Origin: Uliginosibacterium flavum
GTDB lineage: Bacteria; Pseudomonadota; Gammaproteobacteria; Burkholderiales; Rhodocyclaceae
Direction of reading: 5' to 3'
Length of the DNA stretch: 64,000 bases
Assembly: GCF_040566545.1 (NCBI RefSeq)
Contig: NZ_JBEWZI010000001.1
Coordinates: forward strand, 124,001-188,000
Under the pieces are notes generated by a model. The model was given only the letters and a program-made list of their open reading frames with translations. It had not been told where the DNA came from and did not search any database. Of the stretch, positions 1 through 8,495 are shown piece after piece (positions within the stretch are counted from its first letter, which is position 1; each line of letters begins with the position of its first letter). The position numbers and the translations under genes are program-made.

Positions 1-371
1 ATCGGACGCTCATGCATGCGCGGAACGCCGTGCAACTTGTAAGACCCACCCGCCAGCGCCAGCGCAGCTGTCAAGGGCCGAAAAGCGGTGCCCGCATTAC
101 CCAAGAATAGGTCGACATCCTTGTTGGCAAAACCATCGGGAGCGCCGACCACCCGATAGTCATGCTCAGCGGTTTTTTCGACAACCACCCCTAAAAGCTT
201 CAGGGCATCCAGCATGCGATCCGTGTCATCCGAAGCCAGCAAATCCCGGATATCGGTGACTCCTTCAGACAAGGCCGCCAGCAACAGGGTTCGATTGGAA
301 ATGCTCTTTGAACCCGGCAAACGCACAATGCCCTGAGCGCGAGACAAGGGAGGGAGATCAAGAAATTCCAT
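1..371 (-). CDS. aroA: 3-phosphoshikimate 1-carboxyvinyltransferase (EPSP synthase), 3' part missing
   Basis: This is the N-terminal 123 residues of EPSP synthase, which joins shikimate-3-phosphate and phosphoenolpyruvate in the cytoplasmic shikimate pathway. The start codon is ATG at 369-371 and the gene runs off the left edge. Visible family motifs are LPGSKSISNR near residue 18, which binds substrate, and LGNAGTAFRPL near residue 90, which is the class I NAGTA motif. The start lies 4 bases downstream of the tyrA stop, so it is almost certainly co-transcribed with gyrA-pheA-hisC-tyrA. The order tyrA-aroA is usual in betaproteobacteria, where cmk and rpsA commonly follow, but those would lie outside the window. 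The identification is firm. Only the C-terminal two thirds cannot be judged. Confidence 0.96.
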   Translation of the reverse strand, partial: MEFLDLPPLSRAQGIVRLPGSKSISNRTLLLAALSEGVTDIRDLLASDDTDRMLDALKLLGVVVEKTAEHDYRVVGAPDGFANKDVDLFLGNAGTAFRPLTAALALAGGSYKLHGVPRMHERP

Positions 372-375
372 GATT

Positions 376-1245
376 TTACTTTGCGTGTTTTTCAGCCCAG
401 GCGTTGCGCGCCGCGCTAGCCTCGGCAAACAGGGATTCAAGCGCCTTGCCATCACCTTGCATCAAGAGCGCGCGCAAATAAGCCAACTCAGTCAGATAGG
501 CATCCAGCTCAGCCAGCAAGGCCTGACGATTGGCCACACAGATGTCACGCCACATTTCGGGATGACTCCCGGCAATCCGGGTGAAATCCCGAAAACCTGA
601 AGCCGCAAAACTGAATAACTGTTCAGCGTTACCGCGCGCCTGAATTTCATGAACCAGACCAAAAGCCAACAAATGCGGCAAATGACTGACCGCCGCAAAC
701 ACGCGATCATGGTCCTGCGGGCTCATCTGACTCATCACCGCGCCGCATGCTGCCCAAGCTGCTCGCACGCGTTCAATGGCTGTAGGTTCGTTCTCTGGCA
801 AGGGCGTGAGCACAACCTTCTTGCCAACATACAAATCAGCACAAGCGGCAGACGGGCCGCTTTTTTCAGCACCCGCAATCGGATGGGCTGGCACTACGTT
901 TGCAAGACGATGCGCGAAATGAGTGTACACAGCCTCAAACACATCCGTCTTGGTGCTACCTGCGTCCGTCACTAGGGTCTGTGCTTCCAGATGCGGCGCG
1001 GCGGCAGCCATCACGCTGGCCATTTGACCAACTGGCATCGCGAGCAAGAGCAAATCCGCCCCCTTCAGCGCAACAGCCCAGTCCGTTGCCACCTCGTCCA
1101 AGATGCCCAGCTGACGGGCCTCTTCAAGGGTCTCGCGGCGACGGCCAATACCCACAACGGTCTTCACGAGCCCTGCCTGCTTGAGGGCCAGCGCAAAGGA
1201 TCCGCCGATCAGCCCTACTCCACAAATAACAATTCGTTCAAACAT
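376..1245 (-). CDS. tyrA: Prephenate dehydrogenase
   Basis: The 289-residue protein oxidatively decarboxylates prephenate to 4-hydroxyphenylpyruvate for tyrosine synthesis. The N-terminal Rossmann motif is GVGLIGGS (residues 9-16). Other family signatures are DAGSTK near residue 95, HPIAGAEKSG near 122 and SHLPHLLAF near 190. It is a single-domain enzyme with no fused chorismate mutase and no C-terminal ACT domain. Feedback control by tyrosine is therefore not obvious from the sequence. It follows hisC by one base and precedes aroA by four, which implies translational coupling in the gyrA-pheA-hisC-tyrA-aroA operon. It could use arogenate as well as prephenate, and sequence alone does not settle that. 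Confidence 0.95.
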   Translation of the reverse strand: MFERIVICGVGLIGGSFALALKQAGLVKTVVGIGRRRETLEEARQLGILDEVATDWAVALKGADLLLLAMPVGQMASVMAAAAPHLEAQTLVTDAGSTKTDVFEAVYTHFAHRLANVVPAHPIAGAEKSGPSAACADLYVGKKVVLTPLPENEPTAIERVRAAWAACGAVMSQMSPQDHDRVFAAVSHLPHLLAFGLVHEIQARGNAEQLFSFAASGFRDFTRIAGSHPEMWRDICVANRQALLAELDAYLTELAYLRALLMQGDGKALESLFAEASAARNAWAEKHAK

Positions 1246-1246
1246 T

Positions 1247-2347
1247 TCAGGCCTTCAGTGCGAAGGCCAAAGCCTCGAGGAAGCGCACATTTTCTGCCTC
1301 AAGGCCGATCGTCACACGCAACCACTCCGGCATCCCGTAATTGCCAATCGGACGGACGATCACGCCTTGCTGCAGCAGGCGACGATTAACGCCTGCACCA
1401 TCGCCAACCCGGAACGTTACAAAATTACCCGCCGACAGAATGTGCTCCAGATTCAAAGCATCCAGGCCTTTAATGATTTGCGCCATGCCTGCGCGGTTCG
1501 TCTCGAAGCTGCGCTGCAAAAAATCATCGTCGCCCAGTGCCGCCTCGGCCGCAGCCAACGCAACGCTGTTGGCATTGAACGGTGCGCGAACACGATTCAT
1601 CAGATCCGCAACCGCCGGATTGGCAACCGCATACCCGATGCGCAAACCTGCCAAACCATAAATCTTGGAAAAGGTGCGCGAGATCACCAGATTTGGAAAG
1701 CGCGCCAGCCACTGCACGCTGTCATAACGCAGCTCCGAGGGCAGATATTCGTTGTAAGCCTCATCTAGCAGCACAATCACATCACTGCGCACGCGCTCGA
1801 GAAAAGCTTCGATCAGCGCGCTAGGAATGAAGGTGCCGGTCGGATTGTTCGGATTGGCCAGGAATACGATCCGAGTGTCTTCGGCAATCGCATCTGCCAT
1901 TGCTGCCAGATCATGGCCATAGAACCGTGCAGGCACTTCAATACCTCGCGCCCCCACACTCTGTGTCACCAAGGGATAAACCGCGAACGCATGCTGTGCA
2001 TAGACAGCACTGCCACCTGCCGGCAAAAAAGCGCGTGCAGCCAGTTCCAGCACATCATTCGAACCATTACCGAGCACAAAAAAATCCGTACTCACACCCA
2101 GCTTTTGTGACAAAGCCTGCTTGAGCCCGAATCCATTCCCATCCGGATAGCGTGCCAGATCGCCAACGGCCGCTGCCGCAGCCGCCTTTGCCTTCGGACT
2201 CATACCCAATGGATTTTCATTGGATGCAAGCTTGACGATAGTCGACTCATCCAGCCCCATTTCGCGAGCCAACTCAGCGATGGGTTTGCCCGGAACATAG
2301 GGCGAGATACTACGAATGTACTCCGGGGCACGCTGTGCGATGCTCAT
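1247..2347 (-). CDS. hisC: Histidinol-phosphate aminotransferase (HisC2-type)
   Basis: This 366-residue fold-type I PLP aminotransferase converts imidazole acetol-phosphate to histidinol-phosphate. Homologues in this genomic setting often also transaminate aromatic keto acids. The PLP lysine lies in RTFSKIYGLAGLRIGY near residue 226. The substrate-side motif ANPNNPTGT is near residue 164, and LLDEAYNEY near 192 supplies the cofactor-binding Asp and Tyr. The gene lies between pheA and tyrA rather than in a his operon. That position suggests a role in the last transamination of phenylalanine and tyrosine synthesis as well as, or instead of, histidine synthesis. This is inferred from context, since the two specificities cannot be separated by eye. 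Confidence 0.92.
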   Translation of the reverse strand: MSIAQRAPEYIRSISPYVPGKPIAELAREMGLDESTIVKLASNENPLGMSPKAKAAAAAAVGDLARYPDGNGFGLKQALSQKLGVSTDFFVLGNGSNDVLELAARAFLPAGGSAVYAQHAFAVYPLVTQSVGARGIEVPARFYGHDLAAMADAIAEDTRIVFLANPNNPTGTFIPSALIEAFLERVRSDVIVLLDEAYNEYLPSELRYDSVQWLARFPNLVISRTFSKIYGLAGLRIGYAVANPAVADLMNRVRAPFNANSVALAAAEAALGDDDFLQRSFETNRAGMAQIIKGLDALNLEHILSAGNFVTFRVGDGAGVNRRLLQQGVIVRPIGNYGMPEWLRVTIGLEAENVRFLEALAFALKA

Positions 2348-2367
2348 GAATCAGCTCCGATGAAACG

Positions 2368-2390
2368 GGAAAAACAGGGCGCTACGCCCC
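2368..2390 (-). terminator. Weak terminator-like hairpin between pheA and hisC
   Basis: Read on the minus strand, a 5-bp GC stem (GGGCG/CGCCC, 3-base loop) is followed by TGTTTTTC. It lies just after the pheA stop, inside the operon. It may reduce transcription into hisC-tyrA-aroA or may only stabilise an mRNA end. The stem is short, so the call is tentative. Confidence 0.4.
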
Positions 2391-2393
2391 GAA

Positions 2394-3458
2394 TCAAATG
2401 GCCGCGACAGGGTAAGAACCGAGAACCTTGACGAACGCCGCACGATCAACCAAAGCACTCAGCGCCGCAGCAACGGCGGGATCCTCGCGATGCCCCTCGA
2501 CGTCGACGTAAAACACGTACTCCCACAAGCCGGTACGCGAAGGACGCGACTCCAGCTTGCTCATGCTCACGCCCTGATCGGCAAATGGTTGCAGCAAGGC
2601 ATGGACAGCGCCAGGCCGGTTCGTTGCGGAACAGACCAGCGAAGTCTTGTCGCGCCCTGACGGGCCAGCATCGTGCTGGGCAATGACCAGAAAACGCGTT
2701 GTGTTATTCGGATCGTCTTCAATCCCGGCAAACAGGATCGGTAGCTCGTAAAGTTGCGCAGCCCGCTCACCCGCAATGGCCGCGGCCTCCGGATCTGCCG
2801 CGGCGAGGCGAGCCGCCTCGGCATTACTGGAAACAGGATGGCGCTCGATATGCAGCGCATGATGCGCAAGCCAGTCATTACACTGCGCCAAAGACTGCGA
2901 GTGGGAGTAAATGCGCTTCACGGCGGACAGATCGGCCGCGCGCGTCATCAAATTCTGGCGAATCCGCAGACTGACTTCACCACACACCGACACATTGCCA
3001 GAAAGCAGCAAATCCAGAGAGCGACTGATCGCGCCTTCCGTAGAATTCTCTACCGGCACCACACCATATTCAGCAGCCCCGGCTTCGACGGCATGAAACA
3101 CATCGTCGATTGTCTGCTGTGGCAAAAGCACCGGCGCACCACCAAAATGTTTGCTGGCAGCAGCCTCGGTAAAAGTACCTTGCGGCCCCAGATGGGCCAC
3201 TTTGAGCGGCTGCTCCAGACCCAGACACCAGGACATGATTTCGCGAAAAATCCGCTGCACAGCCTCGTTCGACAGAGGACCCGGATTCTTGTCGGCAATA
3301 TTGCGCAGAACCTGCGCCTCACGCTCCGGACGATAGAGTGGGCCGCGCTTGACCTCCCCAACTCGCTGCGCACATTTAGCCCGCGCAGCCAGTCGCTCCA
3401 GTATCTCCGAATCCAGTCGATCAATCTCTGAGCGCAACTTCAGCAGTTCGTCACTCAT
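2394..3458 (-). CDS. pheA: Bifunctional chorismate mutase / prephenate dehydratase (P-protein)
   Basis: The 354-residue protein has three parts. An AroQ-type chorismate mutase covers about residues 1-85, beginning with the helix containing LRSEIDRLDSEIL. A prephenate dehydratase domain covers about 90-265 and starts at VAHLGPQGTFTEAA. A C-terminal ACT domain covers about 270-350, with NRPGAVHALL and the ESRP motif. The ACT motifs correspond to the phenylalanine-binding GALV and ESRP regions of the family, so feedback inhibition by phenylalanine is expected. The ATG overlaps the gyrA stop by four bases (ATGA), giving direct translational coupling to gyrA. In many betaproteobacteria serC separates the two genes, and here it is absent. 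Confidence 0.97.
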   Translation of the reverse strand: MSDELLKLRSEIDRLDSEILERLAARAKCAQRVGEVKRGPLYRPEREAQVLRNIADKNPGPLSNEAVQRIFREIMSWCLGLEQPLKVAHLGPQGTFTEAAASKHFGGAPVLLPQQTIDDVFHAVEAGAAEYGVVPVENSTEGAISRSLDLLLSGNVSVCGEVSLRIRQNLMTRAADLSAVKRIYSHSQSLAQCNDWLAHHALHIERHPVSSNAEAARLAAADPEAAAIAGERAAQLYELPILFAGIEDDPNNTTRFLVIAQHDAGPSGRDKTSLVCSATNRPGAVHALLQPFADQGVSMSKLESRPSRTGLWEYVFYVDVEGHREDPAVAAALSALVDRAAFVKVLGSYPVAAI

Positions 3459-6061
3459 TCCGGACTGCCCTCACCTGCCGTTTCTTCGCCGCCACTCTCA
3501 GCAACGCCCTCATCCTCGACACTTTCATCATCACTGTCAGCAATCTTGACGATGGACGACAGACGGGAACCCGCATCCAGATTGATCAGGGTGACGCCTT
3601 GAGTGGAACGGCCCAACTCGCGGATATGCTTCACGGGCGTACGGATCAATACACCATTATCCGAAATCAGCATCACCTGATCAGTCGGATCGACCAGCAC
3701 AGCCCCTACCAGCTTGCCGTTACGCTCGGAGGACTGAATTGCAATCATGCCCTTGGTGCCACGGCCATGCAGCGTGTATTCACCAATCGCCGTACGCTTG
3801 CCGTAACCATTTTCCGTCGCGGTCAGCACGCTCTGGGTTTCACCTTGCGCCACCAGCATGGACAATACGGCCTGACCATCTTCCAGCATCATGCCGCGTA
3901 CGCCACGTGCCGTACGCCCCATCGGACGTACATCCGTCTCGTTGAAGCGTACCGCTTTACCGGCATCCGAGAAGAGCATGACATTGCAATCACCATCGGT
4001 AATTGCAACGCCGATCAGGAAGTCGCCATCATCAAGACCGACAGCGATAATCCCGGCTTTGCGCGGATTGGAGAAGTCAGTGAGCGGCGTCTTCTTCACG
4101 GTACCCTGTGCGGTTGCCATGAAGATGAAGTGGCCCTCATCAAACTCCTTGACCGGCAACACGGCAGTGATTTTCTCGCCCTCAAGCAAGGGGAAGAGAT
4201 TGACGATCGGCTTGCCACGCGAGGTGCGATTACCTTCCGGCACTTCATAAACCTTTAGCCAATACAGGCGGCCACGGTTAGAGAAGCACAGAATGAAGTC
4301 GTGCGTATTCGCGACAAACAGCTGATCAAGGAAATCATCCTCCTTCATCGATGCAGCCTGCTTGCCCCGCCCGCCACGCTTTTGCGCACGATAATCCGTC
4401 AGCGGCTGACGTTTGAAGTAACCCGTATGCGACAAGGTCACAACCATGTCTTCGGGCGCAATCAGATCCTCAATATTGATATCGGCAGTATTCAGCACGA
4501 TTTCCGATTTGCGCGGATCGCCAAACTGCTCACGAATCGCCCGCAACTCGCCATCAATAATGACCGTGATGCGCGCCGGCTTGGCAAGGATGTCGAGCAG
4601 ATCAGCGATCTCGGCCATCACATCCCGATACTCGCCAACGATCTTGTCCTGCTCCATGTTGGTCAGGCGCTGCAGTTGCATTTCAAGAATGCGCTGAGCC
4701 TGTACTTCGGAGAGGCGATAACCCTGCTTGGACAAACCAAACTCGGCAGCCAAACCCTCTGGACGATAGCTATCCGTCATCGCACGAGACAGCATCTCCT
4801 CCACCAGTTGCGAACGCCAGACCCGTTCGGTCAAATCGCGTTTGGCATCACTCGGCGTCGGAGCCGCCTTGATCAGGGCAATGATTTCATCAACATTGGA
4901 AAGCGCAACCGCCAAGCCCTCAAGCACATGGCCGCGTTCACGCGCCTTGCGCAATTCGAACACTGTACGCCGCGTCACCACTTCCCGGCGATGAGACAGG
5001 AAGCACTCCAGCATCTGCTTCAGATTCAACAGGCGCGGCTTGCCATCAACCAGCGCCACCATGTTCATGCCAAAGGTGTCCTGCAACTGGGTCTGCTTGA
5101 ACAGCTTGTTCAGCACAACCTCCGCTACTTCACCACGCTTGAGCTCGATCACTACGCGCATGCCGGACTTATCCGACTCGTCACGCAAATCCGAGATCCC
5201 TTCAATTTTCTTGTCGCCAACGAGCTCGGCAATTTTCTCGATCAGGGTCTTCTTGTTTACCTGATAGGGAATCTCGTCAATGATGATTGCTTGGCGATTC
5301 CCCTTCTCCATGTCCTCGAAGTGAGTGCGCGCGCGCATTACCACTCGGCCACGGCCGGTACGGTAGCCGTCATGTACGCCCTGCAAGCCATAGATCAAGC
5401 CAGCCGTCGGAAAATCGGGCGCAGGCACAATCTTGATCAGCTCCTCAATATCTGTATCCGGACTGGCCAGCAGCGTCAGACACGCTTCGATTACTTCCGA
5501 AAGATTGTGCGGTGCGATATTGGTCGCCATCCCCACGGCAATCCCTGAGGAGCCATTGATCAGCAAGTTCGGAATGCGCGCCGGCAGAACAGTCGGCTCC
5601 AACTCCTTGCCATCATAGTTCGGCTGAAAATCAACCGTCTCCTTGTCGATATCCGCCAGTAGGTCGGCAGAAATCTTCTCCAGACGACACTCTGTGTATC
5701 GCATGGCAGCGGCCGAATCGCCATCAATGGAACCGAAGTTCCCCTGCCCGTCCACCAGCGTATAGCGCAGTGAAAAGTCCTGAGCCATCCGCACAAGCGT
5801 GTCGTAAATGGCCGAGTCGCCGTGCGGATGGAACTTACCCATAACCTCGCCGACAACCCGCGCGCACTTCACGTACGGGCGATTCCAGACTGTATTGGCT
5901 TCATGCATCGCATAGAGAACTCGGCGGTGCACAGGCTTCAAGCCGTCGCGCACATCCGGTAACGCACGTCCTACGATCACGCTCATCGCGTAATCGAGAT
6001 AGGAGTGACGCATTTCTTCCTCTAAACTGATTGGCAGCGTTTCCTTGGCAAACGAATTCAT
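3455..6061 (-). CDS. gyrA: DNA gyrase subunit A
   Basis: The 868-residue subunit A of DNA gyrase carries the DNA-breakage tyrosine at Y122 (AMRYTE). The winged-helix region HPHGDSAIYD keeps Ser83 and Asp87, the residues usually altered in quinolone resistance, so this copy looks unaltered there. The GyrA box that begins the C-terminal DNA-wrapping domain is QKRGGRG at about residue 560. The protein ends in a strongly acidic tail of about 30 residues rich in D, E, S and G, which in relatives modulates wrapping. It is the first gene of the operon and its stop overlaps pheA. Coupling gyrase to aromatic amino acid genes is unusual when judged by function, but it follows from the local gene order. 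Confidence 0.98.
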   Translation of the reverse strand: MNSFAKETLPISLEEEMRHSYLDYAMSVIVGRALPDVRDGLKPVHRRVLYAMHEANTVWNRPYVKCARVVGEVMGKFHPHGDSAIYDTLVRMAQDFSLRYTLVDGQGNFGSIDGDSAAAMRYTECRLEKISADLLADIDKETVDFQPNYDGKELEPTVLPARIPNLLINGSSGIAVGMATNIAPHNLSEVIEACLTLLASPDTDIEELIKIVPAPDFPTAGLIYGLQGVHDGYRTGRGRVVMRARTHFEDMEKGNRQAIIIDEIPYQVNKKTLIEKIAELVGDKKIEGISDLRDESDKSGMRVVIELKRGEVAEVVLNKLFKQTQLQDTFGMNMVALVDGKPRLLNLKQMLECFLSHRREVVTRRTVFELRKARERGHVLEGLAVALSNVDEIIALIKAAPTPSDAKRDLTERVWRSQLVEEMLSRAMTDSYRPEGLAAEFGLSKQGYRLSEVQAQRILEMQLQRLTNMEQDKIVGEYRDVMAEIADLLDILAKPARITVIIDGELRAIREQFGDPRKSEIVLNTADINIEDLIAPEDMVVTLSHTGYFKRQPLTDYRAQKRGGRGKQAASMKEDDFLDQLFVANTHDFILCFSNRGRLYWLKVYEVPEGNRTSRGKPIVNLFPLLEGEKITAVLPVKEFDEGHFIFMATAQGTVKKTPLTDFSNPRKAGIIAVGLDDGDFLIGVAITDGDCNVMLFSDAGKAVRFNETDVRPMGRTARGVRGMMLEDGQAVLSMLVAQGETQSVLTATENGYGKRTAIGEYTLHGRGTKGMIAIQSSERNGKLVGAVLVDPTDQVMLISDNGVLIRTPVKHIRELGRSTQGVTLINLDAGSRLSSIVKIADSDDESVEDEGVAESGGEETAGEGSPE

Positions 6062-6103
6062 AGGCGCTTATGAAGGTCCGGTTGAGTGCGCTAAAAGACG
6101 GCA

Positions 6104-6112
6104 ATTGTAACA
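6104..6112 (-). promoter_or_regulatory. Extended -10 promoter candidate for gyrA
   Basis: On the minus strand the sequence ATGTTACAAT forms an extended -10 (TG, one base, TACAAT) about 45 bases before the gyrA ATG. No clear -35 is seen at 17 bases, as is common for extended -10 promoters. It lies in the 115-bp divergent gap between gyrA and the plus-strand amidohydrolase. Confidence 0.5.
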
Positions 6113-6176
6113 TGCCCGCCAACCGCCTTCGCGGCCCCATTCACCCCATAACCCACCCATCAGCCTCCAACCCCGC

Positions 6177-7499
6177 ATGAACACTCTGCGCAATGTCGAT
6201 CTGATCATAGAAGCTCGCTGGATCATTCCGGTTGAGCCCGCCAACACGACTCTTGAGCACCACGCCGTTGTAATCGACAAAGGCTTGATTGCTGACCTAC
6301 TCCCCATTCACAAAAGCCACGAGTGCTACACCGCAACAGAAATCGTCGAACTGCCTGAGCACGTCCTCCTCCCGGGCCTGATCAATGCCCACACCCACGC
6401 AGCCATGAGCCTGCTGCGCGGCATTGCCGACGACTTGCCGCTGACGCCCTGGCTACAAGACGCAATCTGGCCAATGGAACAAAAGCTCGTTTCCAGCCAA
6501 TTCGTCTATGACGGCACATCTCTGGCCGCAGCTGAGATGCTTTGCGGCGGAATTACCTGCGCCAGCGACATGTATTTCTTCCCGGATGACGCTGCGCGTG
6601 CCTTCAGCGACGCCGGCATGCGCGCGGCGCTGGGCATCACGATCATCGACTTCCCCAGCAACTACGCAACCACAGCCGACGATTATCTCCACAAGGGCTT
6701 GCAAGCCCGTGAAAACTGGAAAGAGAATCCACTCATCAACTTTGCTCTCGCCCCTCACGCCCCCTACACAGTTTCAAACCAAAGCTTCGAGCGGATTGCA
6801 ACCCTTGCAGAAGAACTCGACACCGGCATTCACATTCACATACACGAAACCACTCAGGAGATCCGTGGCAGTCTGGCTCAGCACGGCGTTCGCCCACTCG
6901 CTCGCCTGGACGGCCTCGGCCTGATTGGGCCAAACTCTCAACTGGTTCATGCCGTATACCTGACCGAATGCGAGCAGCAACTGATCGCCGCACGAAACTG
7001 TTCGGTTATTCACAACCCAACTTCAAACATGAAGCTCGCGAGCGGCATCGCCCCGGTCAACAGCATGCTGGCTCAAGGTATCAATGTCGCACTGGGCACG
7101 GACGGAGCTGCCAGCAACAACCGCCTTGATATTTTTCAGGAAATGCGACATGCCGCCCTGCTGGCAAAAGTGACTAGCGGTGACGCTAGTGCGCTCCCGG
7201 CCCATCAAGTTATCCGCATGGCCACCCTGAACGGAGCCCAATCTCTCGGCCTTCAAGAGCAGATCGGCAGCATTCAACATGGCAAAGAGGCGGATCTGTG
7301 CGCGGTCAGCCTTGGCTCGCCACAAAACACCCCGTGCTATGACCCAGCCTCGCACTTGGTTTACGTTGCCGGACGAGAGTCCGTCACCGACGTCTGGGTT
7401 CAAGGCAAACCCCGAGTACGAACGGGCAGCCTGTTGCATGCAAGCAACAAAGAATTGCTGAGCATTTCACGCCTGTGGCAAAATGCCACGAAGCGCTGA
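6177..7499 (+). CDS. mtaD: TRZ/ATZ-family amidohydrolase, likely S-adenosylhomocysteine / methylthioadenosine deaminase
   Basis: This 440-residue metal-dependent hydrolase of the amidohydrolase superfamily has the first metal-binding motif at H72-x-H74 (INAHTHAAM). Further metal-binding His residues appear in HIHIHE near residue 220, and the catalytic Asp appears in LGTDGAASNN near residue 306. Cytosine-deaminase-like enzymes of this group deaminate S-adenosylhomocysteine, 5'-methylthioadenosine or related compounds. The gene sits divergently from gyrA and upstream of ompA-ubiG. UbiG is a SAM-dependent methyltransferase that makes S-adenosylhomocysteine, so a recycling role is plausible but inferred. 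The start has no clear Shine-Dalgarno sequence. Specificity within the family (adenosine derivatives versus chlorinated triazines or guanine) cannot be fixed by eye. Confidence 0.8.
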   Translation: MNTLRNVDLIIEARWIIPVEPANTTLEHHAVVIDKGLIADLLPIHKSHECYTATEIVELPEHVLLPGLINAHTHAAMSLLRGIADDLPLTPWLQDAIWPMEQKLVSSQFVYDGTSLAAAEMLCGGITCASDMYFFPDDAARAFSDAGMRAALGITIIDFPSNYATTADDYLHKGLQARENWKENPLINFALAPHAPYTVSNQSFERIATLAEELDTGIHIHIHETTQEIRGSLAQHGVRPLARLDGLGLIGPNSQLVHAVYLTECEQQLIAARNCSVIHNPTSNMKLASGIAPVNSMLAQGINVALGTDGAASNNRLDIFQEMRHAALLAKVTSGDASALPAHQVIRMATLNGAQSLGLQEQIGSIQHGKEADLCAVSLGSPQNTPCYDPASHLVYVAGRESVTDVWVQGKPRVRTGSLLHASNKELLSISRLWQNATKR

Positions 7500-7671
7500 A
7501 TGGTTCTGCCATCAAGCTGAGTACAGCAAAATCTGAAGCACAGACTTGCTGCACTGGAGAGTTGAAAACGGCTTGGCAAGAGTTATTTGTCGGCTGGTAG
7601 TTTTAATGGGGGGCATCGGGAAGCCGCTCTGTCCAAATGTTGTATGCAATCAGACTTGCAATGAGGAGAAT

Positions 7672-8394
7672 ATGAAAAAATCACATTTGTTCATTCTGGC
7701 AGCCATCGCTGGCTTTGCCGCCAGTGCCCAAGCCCAGATCGTCGTGAAATCGGCGCCCGTTCAGCCCTATGTTCTGGGCGCTGGCAACATCGTTGCAAAA
7801 GACGGCCTTGGCAACTGCCTGCGCAGCAACAACTACTCCACTGATCTGATCAAGAGCGTGATGACCACCGAAGACAAGCCGGTTGGCGTTGCTTGCGGCG
7901 AAATCAAAGCCGACGCTCCTGTCGCAGCTCCAGCCGCAGCTCCAGCCGCAGCTCCGGCAGCCAAGCCGGCAGCCGCACCTGCTGGCGGTACGGCTCCTGC
8001 AGCACAAAAGGTCAGTCTGCCTAGCGACGCGCTGTTTGCCTATGACAAGGCCGACCTGAGCGACATGGGTAAGAGCAACCTGACGACTTTCGCTGACAAC
8101 GCGAAAAAACTGAAGGCTCTGGAAGTGATCATTGCTGTCGGCCACGCTGACCGCATTGGCTCCCCGGCTTACAACCAGAAACTGTCTGAAAAGCGCGCTG
8201 CCGCGGTCAAGGACTTCTTGGTTGGTCAAGGCATCGCCGCTAACAAGGTCTACACTGAAGGCAAGGGCGAAGCTCAACCTATCACCGGCAAGACCTGCGA
8301 AAAGCTGGGCGCTGACAGTGGCAAGAACAAGAAGTTGGTTGATTGTCTGGCTCCGGATCGCCGCGTCGAACTGGAAGCTGTTGGCACGAAGTAA
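7672..8394 (+). CDS. OmpA-domain outer-membrane / periplasmic protein without beta barrel
   Basis: The 240-residue protein begins with a clear Sec signal peptide (cleavage after AASAQA, about residue 21). A short N-terminal segment follows, with two conserved-looking Cys around CLRS and ACGE. Next is an Ala/Pro-rich linker (about residues 85-115) and a C-terminal OmpA domain with a peptidoglycan-binding helix (ADRIGSPAYNQKLSEKRA and DRRVELE). It is too short to hold the eight-strand OmpA barrel, so it probably tethers peptidoglycan from the periplasm. The start chosen is the ATG at 7672, preceded by GAGGAG at 7663-7668. An upstream in-frame ATG at 7546 would destroy the signal peptide. A strong terminator follows. 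The order ompA-ubiG is common in betaproteobacteria. Confidence 0.9.
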   Translation: MKKSHLFILAAIAGFAASAQAQIVVKSAPVQPYVLGAGNIVAKDGLGNCLRSNNYSTDLIKSVMTTEDKPVGVACGEIKADAPVAAPAAAPAAAPAAKPAAAPAGGTAPAAQKVSLPSDALFAYDKADLSDMGKSNLTTFADNAKKLKALEVIIAVGHADRIGSPAYNQKLSEKRAAAVKDFLVGQGIAANKVYTEGKGEAQPITGKTCEKLGADSGKNKKLVDCLAPDRRVELEAVGTK

Positions 8395-8417
8395 GCCAAT
8401 TTCTGCAGTAGAAAAAA

Positions 8418-8442
8418 GCCCAGCGCAGGCTGGGTTTTTTTT
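8418..8442 (+). terminator. Rho-independent terminator of the OmpA-domain gene
   Basis: The stem CCCAGC / GCTGGG (8419-8424 with 8429-8434) has a 4-base loop and is followed by eight T residues at 8435-8442. It starts 24 bases after the stop codon and isolates the OmpA gene from ubiG. Confidence 0.92.
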
Positions 8443-8495
8443 CGTCTTCTGATTCAATCGAAATCAATCACTCAGCAGCACATTCAAGGAAACAC

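Noticed and set aside
4301..5548. Plus-strand open frame (415 residues) opposite gyrA
   Set aside because: It is an antisense shadow of gyrA. The His/Gln-rich translation reflects complementing common codons.
7546..7671. Upstream extension of the OmpA-domain gene
   Set aside because: It would place 42 residues before a good signal peptide. GAGGAG directly precedes the ATG at 7672.
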